NCBI GenBank assembly: GCA_030704615.1
Contig: CM060731.1
Span: 17,424,001 to 17,484,000, forward strand
Reading direction: 5' to 3'
DNA length: 60,000 nt
Origin: Takakia lepidozioides
Taxonomy: Eukaryota; Streptophyta; Takakiopsida; Takakiales; Takakiaceae
Part shown: one piece after another, positions 10,891 through 21,000 of the stretch
Numbering within the stretch: the stretch's first letter is position 1
How the letters are laid out: every line of letters starts with the position of its first letter
Position numbers and translations under genes: made by a program
The notes under the pieces: generated by a model
The model's database searches: none
Told to the model about the DNA's origin: nothing
Seen by the model: only the letters and a program-made list of their open reading frames with translations

Positions 10891-11680
10891 GGGCCATTTC
10901 CCTAGCCTCTCATTTTTGAATAATTGGGAATTTAAGGCGCACGTGTGCGCCAGACAGATGGCCATGCACGGACGTCGGGCGCCCCCGCGACCACCCGGAG
11001 GGTCCGGGTCTGCTCGCAGGTTGGGTCTATTGGCAGGTCGGGTCTGCTGACGGTCATGTCGGGTCCGCTCACTGCTCACTGCTCACTGGTCGAGTCTCCT
11101 TGCGGGTCTTGGGTCCAACTGAATGGTCTGCTCGTCGCGCCGCAGCCCGCCCGCGAGACTTAGAAATTTTTGCGGGAAAACTCGCCCATCAAAAAGAGGG
11201 TCATTAATACACGTGCAACACCAGCCGAAACCATCATTTATACATATTTGGCGCAACCAAATTTGAACCCACAAACTCATAGGTACCACTCAATGCGCCC
11301 AACCACCACACTACCCGCTGCTTGCTGATACCCTAACAATTTTTTTCTCTGTTAACCTAGAAAACAGCCGCAGTCAGCCCCAATGCCGCCAAGGGTCAGG
11401 GCCTGCGGACCTTACCTCGCGGCAGACCCACCCGAGCTGAGTCTCGCCTAGGGTCAGGGCCTGTGGACCCTACCTAGCAGTAGACCATACCTGGTGGCAG
11501 ACCCACCTGGGCTGAGTCTCGCGGCAGACCCATCCTCGCGGCAGACCCACCGGGGCCGGGTCATGGGTCGCGGCGGGGCCACCCAAGAGCACCCGACGTC
11601 CGTGCGTGGGGCCCGCTGCCTGGCGCACACGTGAGCCTTAAACTCGCAATTATTCAACAATGAGAAGCATTTCCCTATGG
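10891..11680. mobile_element. Non-coding inverted-repeat transposon, about 790 bp
   Basis: The two ends are imperfect inverted repeats of roughly 100 bp. The left arm (10891-10995) and the reverse complement of the right arm (11560-11680) share CATTTCCCTA, GAATAATTG, TTTAAGGC, CACGTGTGCGCCAG, CACGGACGTCGGG and a GC-rich tail. The inside holds diverged GGGTCTGCTCG-like short repeats, a tRNA-like stretch and no transposase. A single diverged arm of the same family lies at 47224-47330. It fits a non-autonomous DNA transposon (MITE-like or foldback); I could not define a target-site duplication. Confidence 0.65.
11258..11328 (-). repeat. tRNA-like sequence inside the inverted-repeat element
   Basis: On the minus strand, TAGTGTGGTGGTTGGGC resembles a Pol III A box, and GTGGGTTCAAAT about 40 nt later resembles a B box. 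The ends do not pair as a tRNA acceptor stem, so it is not a working tRNA gene. It is better read as a SINE-type tRNA-derived head or a decayed tRNA. A similar minus-strand arrangement occurs at 49050-49128. Confidence 0.4.
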
Positions 11681-12950
11681 TTCCTCACCATGATAATGGT
11701 TTTTGGGCAATGAAAAGGGGTTAGTGAATTATCTAGAGGCCAAGCCATAGGTCATTGGAAAGCTTAGATAAATTCCTACCTAGTGCCTATTTCTCTAGAA
11801 TTAGTGAATTTCCAACCTCATTAATTAGTTTAAAAAGGGTTTTCTGCTTAAAATATTACCAGAAAATAGGAATAGAGGTAATTAATTATAGGATTTTCAT
11901 TTCTATTTCCTAATTATAAGAGCTTACCTAGGATAGTATTTTTCCCAATTTTGTTTTATTGAACTCTATTTCTAGAATTGAGCCAGGAACCTGAAAAATT
12001 TGGATATTGTCCGGTAAAGAGTTTTTTTCTAGGCTAGGGTGTGCTCTCCCCTCCGGATAGCGGGAACGTAGGCGACCCTTTTGCACACACGTGCGATCCG
12101 GGGAAGCATGTTTGTGAAGCAACCCATACCTAAGCGACTTGTCCTTAACGCTGTGCAAAGTCTTCCGGAAGCAGTCACTCCAAGCGGAGAGGACCTCCTA
12201 ATAAAACTGACGGGTAGTTGCAGGCTACGGTGGACCAAAAACTGCGTAACATGGCAGTTTTTGAATTGACCTCCATTCATAGTACCTTTTGTAGTAAAAT
12301 CACAACTCAATATTTCATACAAGTTTATACGGTCTAAGATTTGTAATTACAGTAGAGACATACTCCAATTATTTTTATTGTAAAAAAGATCATCTATGAA
12401 AGAGCTATGGATTCTTAAAGTTGAATCTTATGGACGGCACTGTTACACATGAAAAACCTTATGGACTAAAATCCCCAAATAGGCTAGAATGTTTTTATTA
12501 GAAATTTTAGTATTTAATTCTGAAAATAGAAAATCATTTTTTATTTATAATATTTAGAGATTTTTGAATTTTTTTCCATTTATCACTTGGCACCTCTAGA
12601 TTATGGGTTTTTACACCTTTTTAGTAATGAAGATATCCCAAAAGCCTCTAAATGAGGATGATGTACATTATTGAAAATAGGCCCAGTTTGGGCCCAATGT
12701 TTAGTATAAATTAATCCATACCTCTCATTCCTGATGATTTTAGTCCATATAAAAAGTGCATTTGGGTAGCTTTTAAAAATGACACCCCTAATGTGTTTTC
12801 TTTTTTGCTATTACTTAGGTGTATTTTTTACTAAAAACGGTAAATATATCTATCTATCATCTAAAATTAAATATTTGGATAATTTCCCTCAATTTGAGAT
12901 ACCTATATGGACTTTCATAGAGGAAAAATCTACCGCTTTTGGTGTCTGCC
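11681..12950. other. AT-rich intergenic DNA, no gene seen
   Basis: The DNA is AT-rich with short homopolymer runs. No open frame shows protein-family features. Confidence 0.4.
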
Positions 12951-13126
12951 ATAGTGTAGGAGCCTGTTTGTGCTTGTTGATCTCAACAACGCAGACGACA
13001 ATGACCTCGATGAAGATTTTTCATGTGAGTAAGTTCATTTCGTCTATGCTTGCGCGCCGTGAATGCTTGCTCTCCCCTCCTGTTTTGTTCGTTGTTTCTA
13101 TTCAAATGTTGCATTTTCTGTGGCAA

Positions 13127-13389
13127 GATATTATCTGGTCTCTCGTGGCGCAAGGCCTCCAGTTTTTGGAGTGCAATCTGCTGCACCTCCTCCTACTTAC
13201 CTCCTCCCTGACTACGTGGAGGCCATTGCTCGAGAGCAAGCTGCCATGTTGTCTCCCCCATCTATGGGTCGGACTTCGCGCAACTCATTTATGCACCTCG
13301 GAGCAAGGGTGTTCATAGATGATAGTGTTGCAGTTTCTTGGGATAGCTGTAGTTCTACCAGTAGAGACAGTAGCTCCACATGTACTTGA
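13127..13389 (+). other. Possible exon-like open frame, unrecognised
   Basis: The frame reads RGARPPVFGVQSAAPPP, then LPDYVEAIAREQAAM and SMGRTSRNSFMHLGARVFID, ending at TGA near 13389. The composition looks coding and the upstream stretch (12960-13030) could hold another exon, but I recognise no domain, and no clear start or acceptor stands out. It may be a gene fragment or part of an old retroelement. Confidence 0.2.
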
Positions 13390-13660
13390 AATGAGGGGAC
13401 GCAGTTACTGGTTTTCATTTCTCCATCTTTGTTATATAGTTTTTATTTCTTGCCTACTTGCTGACTCATGTGTAATGACTGCATGGAACATCACATTTGG
13501 AAAAACAAACAGTTTCTTCATTGTTGGTATCCTAACACTACCTTCATTCTCATAACACACACATGTTCTTTGAGTTCTCCTTCGTAATTAAGACGTCATT
13601 CCGCTTTATAGGGGAAGATCCAAATATGGTCTTCATCAGAAATTGCATATATTGTAACTC

Positions 13661-13920
13661 ACATTTTTTTCACCTCTTCTTCAATAACAAAACCTCATTA
13701 AGCTTCACAATGTCACTCCCACATTTTTTTTCACCTCTTCTTAAAAAATAAACTTTCATTGAGCTTCACGATGCCGCTCCATTTTTTTCACCTCTTCTTC
13801 AAAATTAAACCCTCATTTGCTTTCGCGATGTCATTCCAATTTTTTTCACCTCTTTCTTCAAAATTGAACCCTCGTTGAGCTTGACGATGTCACTCCAGTT
13901 TTTTCCACCTCTTCTTCATT
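13661..13920 (+). repeat. Minisatellite, about 59-bp unit, about 4.5 copies
   Basis: Each unit starts with TTTTTTTCACCTCTTCTTC, continues with AAAACCCTCATT-like DNA and ends GAGCTTCACGATGTCACTCC. Starts of CACCTCTT are at 13671, 13732, 13789, 13847 and 13906, giving periods of 61, 57, 58 and 59 bp. Copies differ by about 10-20 percent. Confidence 0.85.
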
Positions 13921-13956
13921 GTCCCCGGTTGGGGTTTATGATCTAGGGTACACTTT

Positions 13957-14027
13957 TAAGGTTTTAGGGTTTGCGTTGAGGGTTGAGGGTTTGGGTTTTA
14001 GGGTTTGTCGTACTTTAGGGTTTGGGA
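13957..14027 (+). repeat. Telomere-like TTTAGGG-rich tract
   Basis: TTTTAGGGTTTG, GAGGGTTTGGGTTTTAGGG and ACTTTAGGGTTTGGG follow one another within 70 bp. These are degenerate versions of the plant telomere heptamer. The tract is short and interrupted, so it is an interstitial relic or a telo-box-like sequence, not a chromosome end. Confidence 0.55.
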
Positions 14028-14479
14028 TAGCCTTATTTCCGCGGAAATGGGTGAGCTGGCCTTACATCTTCGACCACTTTCATGTCAAGTGGAAATAGGC
14101 TCACAGGCCCACGTGAGCCTGTTTGGGCTCACAAACTCACAGGCTCAGGGGGCTGGGCTCACGATCTAGCATTCCTCCTTCTTCATGAGTTTCTTGAACC
14201 TACTCCAACTCATGGCCTCCGGGCTTGGCCCCTGGTCCTAAAAATGCTTCTGCCACCAATGTTGATCATAGCCCCTCAAATAGATGGGAGCCACTTCCAC
14301 TCAATTATTGTCACTCAGCTTGGTCGCCTAGAAATACTGCTCCAACTCTAATAGCCAAGTATTGAGTGCTTTCCGATTCCGGACGCCCTTGAAGGAGCCA
14401 GGTTCATTTGGCTTCACCTTAAAATTTGCTTTTTACGGAAGTGGCATTGGCAGCCTTCACCATATCCTTCAGAGTCCCA

Positions 14480-14786
14480 CCGAACTGATCAGCCAATAAC
14501 TTTTCTAAAAATGCTGACGACATCTAAGACATTTGATGGTCCGGGAGTGGCCCTCGGGAACATCCTCGGGCTCCGATTCTTTGGTGACTCTTGATTGGGC
14601 ATCATCACCTTCCGAGAGGTATTCCTCTCTTTCCTCTTGCTGCTCCGACCTCTCGTCGCTCCCAACGGGGTCATGACTAGGTTCATTGGCTTTCGGGCTG
14701 TTCCGCTTTTGCCTAGCCTTGCCTGACCCCATGGTGAGGCCGATCTCAAGGTCGATCGCGTACTCAACTCTAAGCTCTGATACCAA
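14480..14786 (-). pseudogene. Truncated retrotransposon gag start
   Basis: Directly inside the LTR and primer-binding site, the minus strand is open from about 14786 to 14505. It encodes an acidic, Glu/Ser-rich start (MGSGKARQKRNSP, then DERSEQQEEREEYLSEG). Further in (14170-14480) the frame decays. No protease, polymerase or second LTR follows, so only the 5' end of the element remains. The position after the primer-binding site is the main support for calling it gag. Confidence 0.5.
14774..14785 (-). promoter_or_regulatory. Retrotransposon primer-binding site (initiator tRNA-Met)
   Basis: The minus strand reads TGGTATCAGAGC, the usual plant LTR-retrotransposon site complementary to the 3' end of initiator methionine tRNA. 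It lies two bases inside the LTR end (...GCGCGACA, CT, then the site), so it fixes both the LTR boundary and the direction of the element. Confidence 0.9.
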
Positions 14787-14787
14787 G

Positions 14788-15422
14788 TGTCGCGCACCTC
14801 ACTTCATTAAACTCCATTTTATGTTATAGTTGTTCGTTTTGCATGCGCGCCTGCTAACTCCCAAACTGGTTGCCGGGCCAACTTGGAGCTTTGGCTGCTC
14901 GATGGGACATAACGGTCCCTCCTTTGCTCTCCCACATAACCCTCGACTACGCGGACTGAGTGGAAATTCCCTTTGGTTGTAGGTAGTCCGGAATAGCTCC
15001 CCACGTTTTGGTCGCTCTCCGGCTCGCTTGACTGTTTCATTAGCTTTTGGTCGCTTAACGGGCTTGCATCGTTCTCGGGTTATTACTCCATATATATACT
15101 TCTGTAGGTGTCAGCGGGTTCTCACAAACAACCCAAGTCATTTTTGGTGAATCACTACCGTGAACCTCAACTCCCTGTGATGAGTTACAGTGAGTCCTAT
15201 GACACCCCCACTATGACTCCCTAAGCTCGACCACCTCACTTGGAGCCCCCACCACAACCTGGTTGTGGGGATCCTCTTAGTGAACACCTCCACCCTCTTG
15301 ACTAGTGCCTTCGGCACTCAAGGGTTGTTTAGTCCTGATTCCACTGCTGCTGCTGCCCCCACCACAGGGACAACCCCTCTTGTGTCCCGACCCCCCTGCC
15401 TTTAAGACAAAAGGCCGCGACA
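14788..15422 (-). mobile_element. 5' LTR of a truncated LTR retrotransposon
   Basis: On the minus strand the LTR starts TGTCGCGG at 15422 and ends GCGCGACA at 14788, about 635 bp, with the usual TG...CA ends as short inverted repeats (TGTCGCG/CGCGACA). A TATATATA box lies near 15091-15099. The primer-binding site follows directly. I find no 3' LTR in the window. Confidence 0.85.
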
Positions 15423-17040
15423 CCATGCCTCTAGCGTCTTCATTGAAACTACGTGAAAAAATACCTTGAAAAATATGAGATCATTGTTAACCATATCGGT
15501 TGAAATCAAGGTTGTGAATTTGGACGTGATGTGGCACTGACACGTCATATGTCACGTTAGATGTCACGTCTAAACGTGTGTCCGTCACGTCCAAACCCGA
15601 TGTTACCATGTGCAATTAGTTATTTACCATTGACTATTTATCCTCGGTACTGAGGTGGTGGCCCATGTGGACTGACCATGTGGATAAAATTTTCCTGTAT
15701 TTAAAAAACTTAAAACCAAATAAATCTTGGACCGCCACGCATTAAAAAAATTAAAAAAGCATGCGACCCCAATATTTGGCGGTCGCGGACATTTTTCAAA
15801 AAGAAAAAAAGCATGCTATCGCGAACATTTTCTTTTGTTGCATTTGTTTGTTTGTTTGTGTGTGTGTTATTAAAAAAGAATTACTTGGACACACTTATTG
15901 GAAAATGTATATGGATCATCCTATGTTTATAGCCCTTATATCAATGTCACGTCCATGAGAACAAGCGATTAACATATGAGACCACTGAACTCTCTACGCT
16001 CATGCTTGTCCTCAATCTATACTCACGTTCGTAGCATAAGCGGCGCTCACAAACTCAAGTGAGTGTGCTTACAACGTAGTGTTGTTGACATCATAAAATA
16101 TGCAAGCAACAATAGAAGCCTAGTTTATGGCTTTGCTGGCCATATCGGTATTAGGTGGTGGGCAAATGACAAACCTGTTTACTTACATTGTGTACCATCG
16201 TGAGCCGAAACATTGATTAGAATAAGCTAAAATAGCTATAAATTGTGAATGGATTGGAATAATATGAATGGAGAAGTTGAGGGGGAAGTTGGTAAGATAG
16301 AATGTGAATGTGCAACCTTTTCTTTGTTGAGGGGAAGATGGTCTTGGACATTTTGTTCTATATATATTAGCTACGCAAAATTTTCTAAAGCAACAAAGCC
16401 AAGATAGCCATTTAAATTATGTTGTGTACTAATTCCGATATATTCTTGTTAACTTTTTTCAGTTGAGCTATGTCGATCGACTAACTAGATGCCCCACAAA
16501 AGAGGACATGTTGTCCCGTAGTTTAGCTTGCCTCTATTGGTGGTTCCCCACCAAGTGTTTCGAGTTTCGACTTGCCACATGATCTCGTGCGTAGAGATCA
16601 TAGCTTTGTGGTTTCCCCCCACCCCCCCTAGGGAAAAAACAAGACTATATGCATGTGTGTGATACATATATGTATGTAAAAGGAGTCGGGAATAGGTTGA
16701 AAGCAGGGATAGAGAGCCTCTAGCAGGCCCACGGAGGCGGTGAGGAGTGAGGTAGATAGATACATGGCGGGGTGACGTGAGCAGGGTGCAGGACCTAATG
16801 GCATGGGAAAATGCGTGGTGGGCAAGGCAGACCACAGCGGAGCAGAGACACATCAGCAGCGAGGGAGGGATGGAGGCGATGTGCAGGCGGAAGACCAAGT
16901 GCAATTGCTACACTGTCGTCCCCCACTCTGTTAGCGCCGCGTCGACTGTCGCAGTGGGAGTAACGTTTGCGAGCGTCCAGGTGGTAGGCTAGGTCTATTC
17001 CTCCTCTTCCCCATCACAGACCTTCTCTCTGTCTGGCTCA
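15423..17040. other. Intergenic DNA, upstream of the UPL gene
   Basis: 15530-15600 repeats TCACGTC/GTCACGT motifs. The remainder is AT-rich, then becomes GC-rich from about 16700 to 17000, which could be promoter or transcribed leader of the gene starting at 18004. No coding sequence is supported. Confidence 0.35.
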
Positions 17041-17050
17041 GTTTCTCGCC

Positions 17051-17478
17051 ATCCGAGTCGCCCGGCGGCTAATCAACAAAGTCGTCAAGTTGTCAAGTTT
17101 CCCCTCTCTGTTGTGTTTCTCTTCATGTCTCTCCTCTGCTTTTGTGATCCTCCGTCTTCTTTACATGTGTTGTCCAGTCTTACTTGTTTGAACGTAGGGT
17201 CTGGTGATTTCGTCTAATTTTGAATCTCTCCCTTGCGTCTGGTGTCTTCTCGACCACCATCATCCGAGTTGCCCGGCGGCTAATCAACAACGTCGTCAAG
17301 TTGTCAAGTTTCTCCTGTCTGTTGTGTTTCTCTTCATGTCTCTCCTCTGCTTTTGGGATCCTCCGTCTTCTTTACATGTGTTGTCCAGTCTTACTTCTTT
17401 AACCGTAAGGTCTGGGGATTTCGTCTAATTTGGAATCTCTCCCTTGCGTCTGGTGTCTTCTCGACCACCATCATCCTT
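17051..17478 (+). repeat. Tandem duplication of about 211 bp in the UPL 5' region
   Basis: 17051-17261 and 17262-17478 are direct copies, more than 90 percent alike by eye. Both run from ATCCGAGT(C/T)GCCCGGCGG through CTCTTCATGTCTCTCCTCTG and TTACATGTGTTGTCCAGTC to CTCGACCACCATCATCC. The duplication ends about 0.5 kb before the UPL start codon, so it lies in the promoter, the 5' UTR or a 5' UTR intron. Confidence 0.85.
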
Positions 17479-18003
17479 CCCTTGGATCTGCTCCTTGCTT
17501 TAACCTCAATGGTGGGCACATACAAGACGGTGCAGGTAGACTATTTCTTCTCAAAGTTTTGTCAGGCTGGCAGTTACGGTGGCAATACCTTTTACTTTGT
17601 TGGATCCTTGCTTTGAGTAGCTTTGCATTGCAGTCGGATCCCTTGCGTGGATGAAACCGTAATTCTCTTGGGCAAGCAATTGTCGATGATTTGTAGCAAT
17701 CGTCTACTCCATATCTAGGATCGGGAAAGAAATGGAGATATGATGAATGAGGTGAAGTGGCAAACCAGTTAGGAAGGCTGAATGTTAAGAAATGTTTGTA
17801 ATTGCTTTTGTCAAGGATACAGTTTGGGTCAAAGATATCGGGAGATGAAGCAGGAGGGATGGAGAGGACGACGGTTTTCAAAGGAGACACAAGAGTTATA
17901 GATGGTTCTACTGGGCCTGGCTTTCTGCATACTGGGACTGTTTAGGTACATACAACAAGCAACCTTGGCTTCTCCACGGAGAAGAGTGACAACGGCAATC
18001 AAG

Positions 18004-21000
18004 ATGGAGGTGATCTCTTTGAGAGAAGACGATCTGATGGCGTTGCAGTCGCCATCTCAGTCTTCTCTAATGCTTGTCCCTGCTGTGGGAGCAGGACTAG
18101 GCGTAGGGGAGAGAGGGGGAGATAGAATAGGAGGAGATAGGGAAGGGGGAGAGAGAGCCACAGATAGAGGTTTCATGATGGCGGCTCGGGCAGCGCCTTC
18201 AGGGCCATCCGTGGTTTTGCGGACTGTGTCAAGTAAACGCAAGCTTGAGGACTTTGAGACTGGAATGACCGAGGCGTTGGTCGCCGCAACTTCTCAGGTG
18301 TGCGACACGCCTAAAACTTACATTTGAAAGAGAAAATGACAGTCAGGCATTTCATTTGATGAATCGTGACTCCAACTTATTGGATGCCACTATTTCACTA
18401 GGTCATGTACTGATCCAGGGCACTTCTGCAGTACCTTGTCAGAGATTAGTAGGGTATGAGTCACACTGCTGTAGTGGCACTGCAGCAGTTTATCCAGTCT
18501 CAAATTAAGTTGCATTGCAGGTTCGTGCCCGGAGGGAGTTTCGGGAGGATATCCAGGAAGGAAGTATAGCTGAATCCAGTGGGAGGGAAAGGTATGAGAT
18601 AGGAGTTATTGTTTCGGGCGAGGCACAGTCTCTTGATGGAGAAAGCCAAATGAGAGAGGAGGGAGGGAACGAAGCAATTGATGATGACTCGACATGGGAG
18701 GAAGAACCGGGTTGGAGTGTTTCCTCCATCGAGACACTTTGCGAGTCCAGTAAGGGCCCGCCTGATAAGGTTGAGGACAATAGTAAAGTGGATGAGGCCA
18801 GTGGTGTGGAAGGACTGGATGATCATGGTAGTAGCCTTCAGGTTGGATTTGGTGGCCCTGCGGTGGTAGATGTCGGTAGCAGTGCATATGGAGGCCTCAG
18901 AGGAAGTACTCCACTGGTAAATATGTCTGGAAGTCCACATGGAGGGGTGTTGCACACAGTGGAGGGTAGTAATGGTGGGCGAATGGAGACAGGACCCAGT
19001 GATTCAGGAAGGAACATCGCAGGGGAGGAAGGGATTGGAGAAAGGGAGGGTGAGACAGGGAAGGAAATGGAGTTCGATGGTCAGTGGGGAAGACAAAGGG
19101 AAAGAGATGTAGTTGCAGAGGGTCATGAAAAGGAGTCGGTTACTGATGGCCATGGCAGTCTTATGCCAGTTGCAACTGTGCTGGCAGACTCTAGTGCAAA
19201 CGGCAATGTGAGTGCCGGAATTGATGCTGGAACAAATTTGAGCAGCAGTATATCCAGTGTGCTTGGTGGAGGAGCTGCCATTTGCAATAGTGGTGGGGGA
19301 AGAAACTATAATGAGGGAGCTTGCAGTGTTTCTGGACCGGCTGCAATGGACATCGAGATGGGTCCCACTCGGCTACAATTCTTCGTGCGAACATACATTG
19401 ATGGACGCACCATCGTGCTCCATGCCAATGCCTCTGATTTGGTAGAGTCTGTTCACCAACAAATTCTGGTGAAGACTGGGCTCCCTGTCTCTGAACAAAG
19501 ATTGATATTTGGCCGGTTGCAACTACAGCAAGACCAGACATTGGAGGCTTGCCAAGTTGCCAATGATGCAACTCTGCATCTGGTTGCCCGCATGAGAAGC
19601 ACTGCACTCCCTGCCTCGTGGCAGCTGATCAATGATTTGGTAGCTACTATTAGGCGAATGTGTGCAGTAGGGGACCAACAGGGACAGAAGCTGATGCATT
19701 CCCAGGACTGTGTGCGTGCGAGTGTTCAAGAGTTTTTGAAGATGGCTTCCAAGCCAGTGCCGGTTTCTGAGCACATGCAGGTGAGGGGCTTTCTACTCTT
19801 GTTTATAATGTTGATTTTGAAGTAGTGTTGGGAGATGAAAGTAGCCTCTAAATTGCTCCTATCCACACTGGGAGCCCCTATTTGGGTTCCAGTTTGCTAG
19901 TGACGAAAGGGCATTTTGTGTTATGAGTGTCTGGCAAAGTGTTCTAAAGGCTTTTACAAAACAGCACCTCCTCCCCCCACAAGTGCCCCTTCTCTACTCA
20001 ATCCCCCTGCTTCCTCCTCCTGTGCCCCTTTCCCTCTTTTGATTGCTGCGGGAAAGCTGGGACAATATGTGGGCAAGGATTGAAACCCAATGCAGTTGGG
20101 TCTCAGGTTTCACTTGATGTCAATTCTGAGAGCTGTTGTTCTGCCTGGGGGTATAAAAAGATAAAGAAGGGAGCCCACGGATGTGGGGGGCCCAGACTAA
20201 TATTTTTTTCCTGGATGCTGCATAGCTAGCTTCTTTCGGGAGCACAGTGATTGGCCAGGATTATGTGATCAGGTGAGTGGTCAGTGTTTTGGTTCTGGCT
20301 TGGAATTTCTCATGGACACATATTCAGCCCCTAAAGCGAGGTGCACCATTTCAAGCCTGCATCTAGAAACTGGGATACAAAGCCCCAGCATTTAGGGGTC
20401 AACTATGGTCACCTCAATTTATTGAATCAACACACTCCCCACTCAGACGATCCCTGTGGGAAATCAATGTGTGCAGGTGTTTGAGCTAGCAGGGGCGACA
20501 TCAGCACTGGTCATGCTACTCCTGTCCCCAGTTGAGAGTAACAGGGAATGTGCAGAGGATTCCATCACCCTGTTTCTTTCATCAAATGATGAGTATTTGC
20601 AAGCCCCTATCCACTGTCATTGTGCACCAGTGCTGCTGGATTTCTGCAAGCTTCTAGCTAAGAGTGCTCCTAACCATAATCTTTACTCCATGTGCCGGAA
20701 TGCTCTGGCCCGGTTGCTTGATACGGTGGGGGTGGCACATGGAAGCCCCTACTTTAACGAGGCTAAAGCTGAGAGCATTGTTCATGACTTTGCTCCCTTT
20801 GTCAATGAGTTGTCGTCAAGGCTCATTTCAAACCTGCACTGGACTGCGCGGGCATACGTGATGAAGGAGACGTCGATCAATTTTTCTTCGTATGTGAAGG
20901 AAGCAAAAGATTTCACCGCATTTGTAATCCCTCTTTGTAAAGCTATGGAGGTCTGCAAGGGAATTGAGACGTCTGGATTGGCCAGCAGTGATATATCAGA

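Noticed and set aside
11258-11328. A functional tRNA gene
   Set aside because: A- and B-box-like motifs exist, but acceptor and anticodon stems do not pair properly.
12779-13318. 179-aa plus-strand open frame
   Set aside because: Hydrophobic and AT-rich at the start, no domain, and in a different frame from the more exon-like 13127-13389 segment.
18500-18955. 151-aa minus-strand open frame
   Set aside because: It is the antisense of UPL exon 2.
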